From: Microbacterium aurantiacum
Lineage (GTDB): Bacteria > Actinomycetota > Actinomycetes > Actinomycetales > Microbacteriaceae
Assembly: GCF_002872075.1 (NCBI RefSeq)
Contig: NZ_PGGU01000015.1
Location: forward strand, 1 to 57,233
Length of the DNA stretch: 57,233 bases
Direction of reading: 5' to 3'
Shown here: piece by piece, positions 24,163-32,341 of the stretch
How the letters are laid out: the number at the start of each line of letters is the position of its first letter
How positions within the stretch are numbered: position 1 is the stretch's first letter
Translations under genes and position numbers: made by a program
Notes under the pieces: generated by a model
What the model was told of the DNA's origin: nothing
Seen by the model: only the letters and a program-made list of their open reading frames with translations
Databases searched by the model: none

Positions 24163-25470
24163 ATGACACGCATGATGGTTCTTACGACGTTCGTGATGCC
24201 GCTTGGCTACCACCGCAACAGCTGGTGTCGTCAAGGAAGCCGCGCAGAGGAGGTGCCGGGACTCGACCTGCTCACCGATATCGCGCGAACGGCCGAGAAC
24301 GCCAAGCTCGACGCGCTGTTCTTCGGTGACGTAGTGCACGCGACACCTACGTTGCGTGGCGACACGATGATGAACGGCTTCTATGAGCCGATGACGACGC
24401 TTTCGGCATTGGCGGCGCGAACTCGCCATATCGGCCTCATCGGGACGCTGTCTACGTCCCTCATGGATCCGTATAACGTTGCGAGGATGCTTGCGTCGCT
24501 GGACCACCTCTCGGCGGGGCGCGCAGGTTGGAACATCGTGACTTCGGGCGATGGCTTTCAGAACTTCGGCTTCGCAGAGACCCCTGACCCAGCACAGAGG
24601 TATCGTCGGGCGCAGGAGTTCGTCGAGGTCGTCAAGCAGCTATGGGACAGTTGGTCCGATGACGCAGTGGTCGTGGATCGCTCCGAGCGTCGTTGGCTCG
24701 ATACCGCGAAACTGCGCAAGATCGACTTTGCGGGCGACTACTTCACGGTGGAGGGGCCGCTGAATATGCCCCGGCCGCCGCAGGGTCATCCGGTGCTTGT
24801 GCAAGCGGGTTCCTCCGGTCCCGGCATGGCATTGGGGACGTCGGTGGCTGATGCCATCTACACCGCCCAGCCGGACTTCGACCAAGCGGTCTCGTTCTAT
24901 GCCTCGAGCAAGTCCATGATCGCCGCGAATGGGCGCGACCCCGACGCCGTGAAGATCATCCCGGGGATCGTGCCCGTGGTCGCATCTACACAGCGTGAGG
25001 CTGACGAGATCGCGGCCGAGTTGAGCTCCTTCCTCGATGTGGAGCAGGGGCGACTCCAGATCGCCGGCGACCTCAAGGTGGATCTATCTGACCTCGACCT
25101 CGATGAACCGGTCCCGGCTGAGCGGTTTGATCAGATTCCGCAGCGATCCAGTCGCCAGGAGATCTATCGTCGCAAGTCGGTCGAGCAGGAACTGTCTCTG
25201 CGCGATCTCATTCACGATCGAGCGCGGTCCACAGGGCATCAGTGGATTGCCGGCACGCCGGCAACGATCGCGGACCGGATGCAGAAGTGGTTCGAAACTC
25301 CCGCGTGTGACGGGTTCAATCTCAATTCTCCCTATAACCCCGAGGGGTTTGAGCGGATCTGTTCCATGCTCGTCCCTGAACTGCAGAACCGGGGTCTCTT
25401 TCGGACGGAGTACGAGGGTACACAGCTGAGAGACCATCTGGGACTTGCGCGACCCGGTGTCCAGTTTTGA
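24163..25470 (+). CDS. FMNH2-dependent monooxygenase, NtaA/SnaA/DszA type
   Basis: 435 aa, the usual length of the NtaA/SnaA/DszA branch of luciferase-like (LLM) enzymes. Recognisable parts are the N-terminal strand VLTTFVMPLGYHRNSW, the DALFFGDV helix-strand unit, AGWNIVTSGDGFQNFG, the phosphate-binding loop with VLVQAGSSGPGMALG, and the C-terminal TPATIADRMQKWFE. These enzymes use free reduced FMN and O2 to cleave C-N or C-S bonds or perform type II Baeyer-Villiger oxidation. They need a separate flavin reductase, and one is encoded 1.8 kb downstream in the same operon. The substrate is unknown. Confidence 0.9.
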   Translation: MTRMMVLTTFVMPLGYHRNSWCRQGSRAEEVPGLDLLTDIARTAENAKLDALFFGDVVHATPTLRGDTMMNGFYEPMTTLSALAARTRHIGLIGTLSTSLMDPYNVARMLASLDHLSAGRAGWNIVTSGDGFQNFGFAETPDPAQRYRRAQEFVEVVKQLWDSWSDDAVVVDRSERRWLDTAKLRKIDFAGDYFTVEGPLNMPRPPQGHPVLVQAGSSGPGMALGTSVADAIYTAQPDFDQAVSFYASSKSMIAANGRDPDAVKIIPGIVPVVASTQREADEIAAELSSFLDVEQGRLQIAGDLKVDLSDLDLDEPVPAERFDQIPQRSSRQEIYRRKSVEQELSLRDLIHDRARSTGHQWIAGTPATIADRMQKWFETPACDGFNLNSPYNPEGFERICSMLVPELQNRGLFRTEYEGTQLRDHLGLARPGVQF

Positions 25471-25483
25471 TGTGGAAGCACTC

Positions 25484-27166
25484 ATGACGTCTTCGCCGTT
25501 GGACCCTCATTCGATTATTGATCGCCCGGGTGCGGATCCCGCCAGCGTGGTCGGAAAACCGGCGCCCTCGCCCTTGCTTCACGAGACCGTCGATCTCGGT
25601 GGGCTTTTCGTTGAAAAGGATGCCGCTGTCCGACTTCGCGATGGAACGACAATCTACCTCGATATCTATCGGCCCACTTCTGAGGCGACAGACCTTCCGG
25701 TCCTGCTCGCGTGGGGCCCGTACGGGAAGCACTGGGTCACGAAGGCCACGTTCCCCGGGTCGGGAGTCGATCCGGAGTGGATCTCGCCACATACCGGCTT
25801 CGAGGCGCCGGATCCGGTCTACTGGACGCGACATGGTTATGCCGTCGCATATGCCGACCCCCGTGGACTCTGGCATTCTGAAGGCGACTTCTCCCATAAC
25901 GGCCCACAAGAGCGCGACGATCTCTACGACACGATCGAGTGGCTGGGAGCCAGTGCGTGGTCGAACGGCCGGGTCGGGATGCTGGGAGTTTCGTACTTGG
26001 CGGGGAGCCAGTACCAGGCGGCGTCGGTGAAGCCTCCGTCGCTCAAGGCCATCAGCCCATGGGAGTGCTTCGCCGACTGGTATCGGGAGTTCGCAACGCA
26101 TGGGGGGATTCCCGAAACCGGCTTCCGGCCCCGGGTCTCGACGAACCTGTCATATGGCCTTTCCCGCACCGAAGACACTGCAGCCAATCTCGAGGCGCAT
26201 CCCCTCGATGACTGGTACTACGCCGACAAGTACGGAGATCTCGCCACTATAGATGTGCCGGCATACGTCGTCGCATCGTGGAGCGACCATGGGTTGCACA
26301 CCCGCGGCACGCTCAATGCGTTTTCAGCGATGGTTTCGCCGAACAAGTGGCTGGAGGTGCATGGGCAGAAGAAGTGGCAGTACTTCTATGCGCCGGCGAG
26401 TGTCGAACGGCAGCGCGTGTTCTTCGACACCTTTCTCAAACAACGAGAATCCGGGATCCACGACTGGCCTCGTGTCCGAGCAGAGCTGCGTGACACGGGC
26501 GACCCCGCCGAATCCCGATGGGTGGAATTGCCTGACTGGCCTCTCGCGGAACGTTTCGAGACGCTCCATCTGGACGCCGCGACCAGGTCGTTGTCGGGTG
26601 CCCCGCCCGAGACCGGAGCCACTGCGACTTTCTATCCGCAGACCGAGTCGTTTGATGCTGCGCACCTGTTCACACAAGACCGGGACGTCATCGGACCTGT
26701 CTCGCTGTCGATCTGGTTGAGCGCGGACGAGAGCACAGACGCAGACGTGTTCATCGTGCTACGCAAACTGCGCATCGACGGAACCGAGGTGCTCTTTCCC
26801 ATCAATTCGCTTTTCACGGACGGGCCCGTCGCACTCGGATGGTTGCGAGCCAGCCACAGAGCGCTTGACCTCACGCGCTCCACCGCGTTGGTCCCTTATC
26901 ATCCGCATGATGCGGAGCAGCCCCTCACTCCAGGAGTGCCCGTCTGCCTGAATATCGAGGTCTGGGCATCCGGCACAACTTTTCATGCCGGCGAAAGCCT
27001 CGTGCTGACCATTCAAGGGCGAGATTGGATGAAGCGACCGTTGTCGGGTGGCGTGCCACCGCTTCAGATCCTCCACGAGGAGTCGCGAACCGTCGGCACG
27101 TGGAGTATCTACACGGGAGGCGCCCACGAAAGCGTTCTTCGCCTGCCGGTCGTCGAATCGGATTGA
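25484..27166 (+). CDS. CocE/NonD family hydrolase
   Basis: 560 aa from ATG 25484 (GGAAG six bases upstream), 13 bases after the monooxygenase stop. N-terminal alpha/beta hydrolase domain of the X-Pro dipeptidyl-peptidase S15/CocE type, with LRDGTTIYLDIYRP at the start and nucleophile Ser170 in GVSYLAG. The probable acid is Asp in SWSDHGLHTRG. The C-terminal jelly-roll (about 350-560) contains DRDVIGPVSLSIWLSAD and ends in VLRLPVVESD. Members hydrolyse esters, amides or lactones such as cocaine or nonactin. Here it could open the ester or lactone produced by the monooxygenase. Confidence 0.9.
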   Translation: MTSSPLDPHSIIDRPGADPASVVGKPAPSPLLHETVDLGGLFVEKDAAVRLRDGTTIYLDIYRPTSEATDLPVLLAWGPYGKHWVTKATFPGSGVDPEWISPHTGFEAPDPVYWTRHGYAVAYADPRGLWHSEGDFSHNGPQERDDLYDTIEWLGASAWSNGRVGMLGVSYLAGSQYQAASVKPPSLKAISPWECFADWYREFATHGGIPETGFRPRVSTNLSYGLSRTEDTAANLEAHPLDDWYYADKYGDLATIDVPAYVVASWSDHGLHTRGTLNAFSAMVSPNKWLEVHGQKKWQYFYAPASVERQRVFFDTFLKQRESGIHDWPRVRAELRDTGDPAESRWVELPDWPLAERFETLHLDAATRSLSGAPPETGATATFYPQTESFDAAHLFTQDRDVIGPVSLSIWLSADESTDADVFIVLRKLRIDGTEVLFPINSLFTDGPVALGWLRASHRALDLTRSTALVPYHPHDAEQPLTPGVPVCLNIEVWASGTTFHAGESLVLTIQGRDWMKRPLSGGVPPLQILHEESRTVGTWSIYTGGAHESVLRLPVVESD

Positions 27167-27272
27167 ACGCATACACACACCGCTTGGGAGTGCGCTCTGC
27201 CCGTAGGAGCCGGTCTCGTTGAGAAGCGCATCCGCGCACTGGAACCCGGTCATTCTTGAATGAGGAGTAGTC

Positions 27273-28421
27273 ATGTCGCAGTCAACAGATCCCGCCGCCG
27301 CCGGCGCGCTCGATCAAGGAGTCTTTCGGAACGTCGCGGGGCACTTCGCGTCGGGGGTGACCATCATCACGACCGAGTCCGATAGCCGCCTCTTCGGTAC
27401 GACAGCCTCCGCGGTGGCATCGTTGTCGATGGATCCGCCGATGATGCTGGTGTGCTTGAACAAATCGAGTTCCACCCATGATGCCATTCGTGAGCGGGGA
27501 CGATTCGCGGTCAACATCCTGGCGCTCGAACAGCGCGACTTCGCAACTCGCTTCGCTACGAAAGGCGCCGACAAGTTCCGCGATGTCCCATACTTTCAAA
27601 GCGAGCGAGGCCTGCCGCTCATTGAGGGTGCGCTCGCAAGTATCGAGTGTCGCGTGGCAGACACAGCTCCCGGCGGAACTCATACCGTCTTCATCGGAGA
27701 GGTTCTCGACGCGCGGTCTCGGCCTGGGGAGCCTCTCGCATACTTTCGGGGAAAGTTCGGATCGCTTGAGCGGATACTCGAAGCCAGCAGCTACGAATCG
27801 GTTCGCGAGCTCGTCTTGCGGCGACGCACAGCCGTCGGCGAGGAAATTCATATCGACGATTTCGCCGGGGAACTCCAGACGGAATCTGCACTGGTGTACA
27901 ACTCACTGGTACGGCTTCTCGCTGAGGGGCTCGTGTTGCGTTCGGAGGAAGGCGTGTTCACGCCGACGCCGATCACTGAGGAGTTCGTTGATGACTTCTA
28001 TGGAGCGCGCCAGACGATCGAGGTCGGTGTGCTCGACGCGTACCTGCACGACGCCCCAGATCATCGAGTGCTCGACATCGTCCGGCGTGGGCATGCCCTA
28101 GCCAAGAGCGAAACCGGCGCCCCAGATGCACTCGACGCGTTCCTGCGTGACAATCTCGACTTCCATGCTGCGATTGTCAGCCTTGCCGGATCTCGGCAGC
28201 TCGAACTCCAGTTTCGGCAATTGAGTCTCGCCACTGTCTGGCGCGAGACGTACCAGTCTCCTCTATGGCGCGACCAGTCTGGTCACCCCTTGATCCAAAG
28301 ACTGGCCCTGGCCATCGAGAACCGCGATGCCGAAACCGCGAGTGAACTCGTGCGCTCTCAGGTTTCGTTCGTCACGGACGCCGCGAAGGAACTCATCAGG
28401 CTGGGCGGCGGCGTGTTGTGA
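27273..28421 (+). CDS. Flavin reductase fused to a GntR-type wHTH and FCD regulator domain
   Basis: 382 aa, ATG at 27273 with TGAGGAGT upstream. Residues 14-167 are a flavin reductase-like domain (FASGVTIITT, FGTTASAVASLSMDPPMMLVCLNKSSSTHDAI, FAVNILAL). Residues about 171-232 form a winged helix-turn-helix (ESALVYNSLVRLLAEGLVLR). Residues 240-375 are an FCD ligand domain with LDFHAAI (His298) and SGHPLIQ (His338) as likely metal ligands. It would supply FMNH2 to the monooxygenase and sense a pathway compound or bind DNA. HpaC-type C1 of Acinetobacter is a known parallel, with a MarR-like domain. No stop or frameshift separates the parts. Confidence 0.88.
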   Translation: MSQSTDPAAAGALDQGVFRNVAGHFASGVTIITTESDSRLFGTTASAVASLSMDPPMMLVCLNKSSSTHDAIRERGRFAVNILALEQRDFATRFATKGADKFRDVPYFQSERGLPLIEGALASIECRVADTAPGGTHTVFIGEVLDARSRPGEPLAYFRGKFGSLERILEASSYESVRELVLRRRTAVGEEIHIDDFAGELQTESALVYNSLVRLLAEGLVLRSEEGVFTPTPITEEFVDDFYGARQTIEVGVLDAYLHDAPDHRVLDIVRRGHALAKSETGAPDALDAFLRDNLDFHAAIVSLAGSRQLELQFRQLSLATVWRETYQSPLWRDQSGHPLIQRLALAIENRDAETASELVRSQVSFVTDAAKELIRLGGGVL

Positions 28422-28627
28422 ATCGCCTCAGCGACAGCGACCGCTCGATCTTCGTCGTCGCGGCGGGCAGAGCGCTCGCTCCGACATCGACTGCGAGTAC
28501 GGTCGACCGCTCTTGATTCGATGGACCGAGAAGTTAACTTCTGAATTTTCCAGCGATCTGCATCTGTCGAGATCACGCCTGGATGCCCGTGAAAACAGCC
28601 GACCGTGCATATTCGGGAAGAGGAAGC
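28422..28627. other. Intergenic region upstream of operon B
   Basis: No gene seen. It contains a 14-bp perfect palindrome (28529-28542) and an AT-rich stretch just before the operon B promoter. Confidence 0.5.
28529..28542. promoter_or_regulatory. Perfect palindrome AGAAGTTAACTTCT
   Basis: A 14-bp self-complementary sequence about 100 bases upstream of the operon B -35 and about 107 bases after the reductase-regulator gene. Too short and AT-rich for a terminator stem and lacking a loop, it looks more like a dimeric regulator site, perhaps for the MarR protein at 37932. Confidence 0.4.
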
Positions 28628-28667
28628 TAATTCACTAGTTGACGATATGGCGATGGCTGGGTAGCCT
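28628..28667 (+). promoter_or_regulatory. Promoter of operon B with shared 18-bp element
   Basis: TAATTCACTAGTTGACGA (28628-28645) with -35 TTGACG (28639-28644), 17-base spacer, -10 TAGCCT (28662-28667). Identical in element and spacing to the promoter at 23406; the spacer sequences themselves differ. The leader to ATG 28794 is about 120 nt. Confidence 0.72.
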
Positions 28668-28793
28668 GTACTCAACGCGGGGGACTCTGGTCGTGAGGGC
28701 CAGCGAAAGCACTTCGAGTCGAACAGAGAAGGCGCGAGTTCCCTAGCCATGACACAGAGCGAGACCCACCCGTCGCACTACAGAGGAGTAGAG

Positions 28794-30338
28794 ATGGTCA
28801 AGATTCGGAAGTCCAGAAGGACCGTATTGTGGGGGGCGTCGATTCTCGCAACCGCGTCGCTTGCCCTCACCGCATGTTCCGGAGAAGGGGCCGGTGCCAG
28901 CCAGGCGCCGGCTGACCTGACAGAAGTGCACGTCGATCTGTCCACGGCTGTGACGTCGATAGATCCGGCCACGGGCCCCTACCTGTCCGACTCGGTGATC
29001 GTCGGGCTGACCAGTGGTCGACTCGTACAGTTCGTTCGGGGCAGCGCGACCGAAACGGAGCCCGTACTCGCCGAGAGCGTGACCGCCTCCAGCGATGCCA
29101 CGACCTACACCGTGGTCCTGAAGCCTGATCTGACGTTCTCCGACGGCTCGCCGTTGACGAGTGAAGACGTGGTGGCGTCGCTCACCAGATTGCGGGACAT
29201 CCCCGGACCGAACCAGAGCTACGCGGAGATGATCGTCGATCTGGCAGCACCCGACACGACGACGGTGACCATCGGGCTGAGCATGCCGTTCGCCGGTTTC
29301 GATCAGATGCTTGCCGTCCCGGCCATGGGCATCGTTCCCGCCGCCGCTGCGACGAACGAGGACTACTTCCAAGGCGAGCCCGTCTTCTCCGGTCCTTACG
29401 TCCCCGAAGGCAACGTCAAGGGAAGCTCGTTCTCACTCGTGCGGAATGAGACGTTCGCAGGAACCCTCCCCTCCATCGACAAGCTCGATTTCAGTGTGGT
29501 GGCCGACACTCCCACCAGCGTCAAGCGCCTTCAGAGCGGAGATGTGGACTTCATTCCCGCGCTGCCGCACGAAGTGTCGGCACAGCTCTCGGGAGACGTG
29601 ACGGCTCGGCAGGTCGACGGTCTCGCGAGTCTGTTCATCGTGCCGAACAATCGGCCGGGTGGACTGTTCGAAGACGTGCGCATCCGCCAGGCGATCGCGT
29701 GGGCCATCGACCGCGAGGCCCTGGCCTCGTCCGCGTTCGGGCCGGACGTCATACTTCAGAGTGGGCCGTACCCTGCCGTGGCGGACTACCCGGTACCGGT
29801 GAAGGTCTACGCGGAGCAGGACATCGCCCAGGCGGAGAAGCTGCTCGAAGGTACCGCCTGCGAGAACGGTTGCTCGTTCACCGTCAGCTACTTCGCGAGC
29901 GCCTCAGACGAGGCGGGGCGAGTGGCCGCTGTGCTTCAGCAGCAGCTCGAGCCGCTGGGGCTGAACATGAACATCCAGCCCGTCGAGGATCAGCAGTTCA
30001 TTCAGAACTCGGTGGACGGTGCGTTCGACCTCAACATCGTCACGTTCAGCAAGTTCAATGCTCCGAGTTCTGCGAAGGGCAACTTCGACCCGGCGGCCAC
30101 GATGTGCATCTTCGCCGGTTGCGAGAACGAACAGATCGCGCCCGCATTCAATGATCTGTTCGGAGCTCAGACGCCGCAGGACCAGGAAGCGGCATCTGCC
30201 CAGGTGTTGCGGGTGTTCGAAGAGTGGACGCCGATCATTCCCGTCTCTGGCGTGACGGGCAGTTACGGAGTTCGATCCAACCTCGTCGACGTGATCGGTC
30301 TGCAGCCGAACTCGGAGTTGTGGATTGCCGGCCAGTAG
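28794..30338 (+). CDS. ABC transporter substrate-binding lipoprotein (Dpp/Opp type, SBP family 5)
   Basis: 514 aa from ATG 28794, which has CAGAGGAG upstream; an earlier in-frame ATG at 28749 lacks one and would spoil the signal peptide. Signal peptide with Arg/Lys-rich start (VKIRKSRR), hydrophobic core and lipobox LTAC (Cys28). The mature part has the family 5 pattern SIDPATGPYLSDSV, LKPDLTFSDGSPLTSEDVVASL and IRQAIAWAIDREAL. Captures a peptide-like or other small ligand outside the cell. It leads a complete importer, so uptake of the pathway substrate is its likely job. Confidence 0.92.
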   Translation: MVKIRKSRRTVLWGASILATASLALTACSGEGAGASQAPADLTEVHVDLSTAVTSIDPATGPYLSDSVIVGLTSGRLVQFVRGSATETEPVLAESVTASSDATTYTVVLKPDLTFSDGSPLTSEDVVASLTRLRDIPGPNQSYAEMIVDLAAPDTTTVTIGLSMPFAGFDQMLAVPAMGIVPAAAATNEDYFQGEPVFSGPYVPEGNVKGSSFSLVRNETFAGTLPSIDKLDFSVVADTPTSVKRLQSGDVDFIPALPHEVSAQLSGDVTARQVDGLASLFIVPNNRPGGLFEDVRIRQAIAWAIDREALASSAFGPDVILQSGPYPAVADYPVPVKVYAEQDIAQAEKLLEGTACENGCSFTVSYFASASDEAGRVAAVLQQQLEPLGLNMNIQPVEDQQFIQNSVDGAFDLNIVTFSKFNAPSSAKGNFDPAATMCIFAGCENEQIAPAFNDLFGAQTPQDQEAASAQVLRVFEEWTPIIPVSGVTGSYGVRSNLVDVIGLQPNSELWIAGQ

Positions 30339-30393
30339 GCCGCGCGCCCTCGCCCGTCGCCCGAGCCTCTCGATTCACGCGCAAGGAGATGAC

Positions 30394-30444
30394 ATGAGCG
30401 GGTTTGTAGTCGCCTCCGTCTCAGCTCAGGGTGAGAGATCATGA
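30394..30444 (+). CDS. Possible 16-codon coupling ORF before the permease
   Basis: ATG at 30394 with CAAGGAG five bases upstream, encoding MSGFVVASVSAQGERS, and a stop that overlaps the permease start (ATGA at 30441-30444). It is in a different frame from the permease. It may be translated only to deliver ribosomes to the permease start. No peptide function is implied. Confidence 0.4.
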   Translation: MSGFVVASVSAQGERS

Positions 30445-31445
30445 GTGCCACGACGGAGGCCATCGCGGCCGGCTCCTCCCCGGCCCGGGGACGACGCGGA
30501 TGGTCACGGTTGGTGCGGAGAGTCGGGCAGAGCATCCTGCAACTCATCATCGTGGTGGCGCTGATCGTGGTCGGGACGGCGGCGCTCGTCCGGCTCGTAC
30601 CCGGCGACCCGGCGCAGGCCATTCTGGGTATGCAAGCGACGCCCGAGACGCTCGAGGCGTTGCGTGCTCAACTCGGTCTGGACCAACCGCTCTTCTCTCA
30701 GGTCCTGAATCAGCTCGCGGGGCTCCTGATCGGCGACTTCGGAACGTCGATGACTTCGGACCAGCCGGTCTTCTTCATCGTCGGTGAAGCCCTCCCCGTC
30801 ACGCTTTCCTTGGTTGTCACGGGGATCCTCTTCACACTCGTCATCGCTGTTCCGCTTGGTCTCCTCCCCGCCTTCGGGGTAGGCCGTCGAGGCGTTCGCG
30901 TCCTCCGGATGTCGATGGTCGTCCTCATCGCCATCCCGTCCTTCCTGATCGGTATCTACCTGCTCATCCTGTTCAGCGTTCAGCTTCACTGGGCGCCTGC
31001 GGGGGGTTGGTCGAGGGAATGGCCGAACACGCTGCGATACGTCTGGCTTCCCAGCTTGGCCCTGGCGCTGTTCATGACGCCGATCTTCGTCCGATCAATC
31101 GAGCGTGAGTCGACGAGATTGATGGGCGAGGAGTTCGTGGAGGCCGCGATCAGCCGTGGCGTCTCGCGGCTCTCGCTCGTCGTCCGGCACGTCCTGCCCA
31201 ACGTGCTTCTCCCGATCATCACCCTCGTGGGATTCAGCATGGCGGTGCTCATCGGCGGCGCGGTGGTGATCGAGGCGCTCTACGGGATTCCGGGAATCGG
31301 CTCCGTAGTCGTGACGGCCGTCGGGCAACGCGATTATCCCGTGATCGTCGGGGTGACGGTGTTCACAGGCATCTTCACGGTCGTGATCAGCCTCATCACC
31401 GACATGATCTACACGATCGCCGACCCAAGGGTGCGTGTTCAGTGA
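30441..31445 (+). CDS. ABC transporter permease (DppB/OppB type)
   Basis: 334 aa. First of two permeases. N-terminal membrane helix (about 33-55) and typical early motif LVPGDPAQAILG, five further helices, and the EAA-type cytoplasmic loop FVEAAISRGVSRLSLVVRHVLPN, where the ATPase docks. Ends ITDMIYTIADPRVRVQ, matching the usual family ending 'aDPRir'. Start couples with the 16-codon frame before it; stop overlaps the next GTG. Confidence 0.93.
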   Translation: MSATTEAIAAGSSPARGRRGWSRLVRRVGQSILQLIIVVALIVVGTAALVRLVPGDPAQAILGMQATPETLEALRAQLGLDQPLFSQVLNQLAGLLIGDFGTSMTSDQPVFFIVGEALPVTLSLVVTGILFTLVIAVPLGLLPAFGVGRRGVRVLRMSMVVLIAIPSFLIGIYLLILFSVQLHWAPAGGWSREWPNTLRYVWLPSLALALFMTPIFVRSIERESTRLMGEEFVEAAISRGVSRLSLVVRHVLPNVLLPIITLVGFSMAVLIGGAVVIEALYGIPGIGSVVVTAVGQRDYPVIVGVTVFTGIFTVVISLITDMIYTIADPRVRVQ

Positions 31446-32341
31446 CTACCATTCCGCGGACAGCCGCTATTCCTCTCGCGGCGAAACGACGCCGTGCCGA
31501 ACGTGGTCTCACGGAGATCATCGCCGGCGCGGTGGTGCTCCTGCTCTTCGTGATCATGAGCTTTCTCGCGCCCGTCCTCGTCGGCTACGGCCCCAACGAG
31601 CTGGGCGGGCCGCCTCTGGCGCCACCATCCCCTGAACACCCGTTCGGGACCGATGTGCTCGGGCGCGACGTGTTCGTCCGGACTTTCGTCGCCGTCCACG
31701 TCGACTACCTCGTGGCACTGGTAGGGGCGTTCGTGTCCCTGGCGATCGGGACACTCCTGGGCACTCTGGCCGGCATGGCGAGGCGGCGCGCCTGGGGTAC
31801 GGTCCTGATGAGGGTGACAGACGCACTCATCGCCGTCCCCTTTCCGCTGCTGATCCTTCTGATTCTGCTCACCGTCGGCAACCAGGTCAGTGTGCTGGGC
31901 ACGCCGCCGGGAGTGTTTCAGATCCTCGTCGGGATCGTGGTCGTCGGCTGGTCGATCTATGCGCGTCTCGCGCGTGCCGAGGCCGCTGGTCTCCGATCAC
32001 GCGAGTACATCGTCGCCGCCGAGTTGATGGGATATGGGAAAGGTCGGATCACGTTCCGCCATATCATGCCTGCTGTGATTGCCGTGACCGGGACCTATGC
32101 GGTTGCCGACGCCGTGATCATCGTCGGATTCGTCGCCAGCCTCCCGTTCCTGGGAGCTGGTGTACCGCCGCCCACTCCGGAATGGGGATCGATGATGTAC
32201 GAGGGGCGCTCCTCGATCGTCTTCGCCTGGTGGCAGGTCATCTTCCCTGCGCTCGCATTGACCATCTCGGCGGTCGCGGCGTCGGTCATCGCCGACGGAC
32301 TGCTCGATCGCACTTCGCGCAAACTGAGGAGACAGGAATGA
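31442..32341 (+). CDS. ABC transporter permease (DppC/OppC type)
   Basis: 299 aa, GTG start overlapping the DppB-like stop. First helix near 30-55, then the family motif HPFGTDVLGRDVFVR. The EAA loop is YIVAAELMGYGKGRITFRHIMP. It ends ASVIADGLLDRTSRKLRRQE, as expected for DppC-type proteins. Forms the membrane channel together with the preceding permease. Confidence 0.93.
   Translation: MTTIPRTAAIPLAAKRRRAERGLTEIIAGAVVLLLFVIMSFLAPVLVGYGPNELGGPPLAPPSPEHPFGTDVLGRDVFVRTFVAVHVDYLVALVGAFVSLAIGTLLGTLAGMARRRAWGTVLMRVTDALIAVPFPLLILLILLTVGNQVSVLGTPPGVFQILVGIVVVGWSIYARLARAEAAGLRSREYIVAAELMGYGKGRITFRHIMPAVIAVTGTYAVADAVIIVGFVASLPFLGAGVPPPTPEWGSMMYEGRSSIVFAWWQVIFPALALTISAVAASVIADGLLDRTSRKLRRQE

Noticed and set aside
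28529..28542. AGAAGTTAACTTCT as a terminator of operon A
   Set aside because: It has no loop, is AT-rich and has no T-run, so it is unlikely to stop transcription.
23406..28645. The repeated 18-mer as ends of an insertion element
   Set aside because: The copies are in direct orientation, each within a complete promoter, and similarity stops outside the element; no transposase lies between them.
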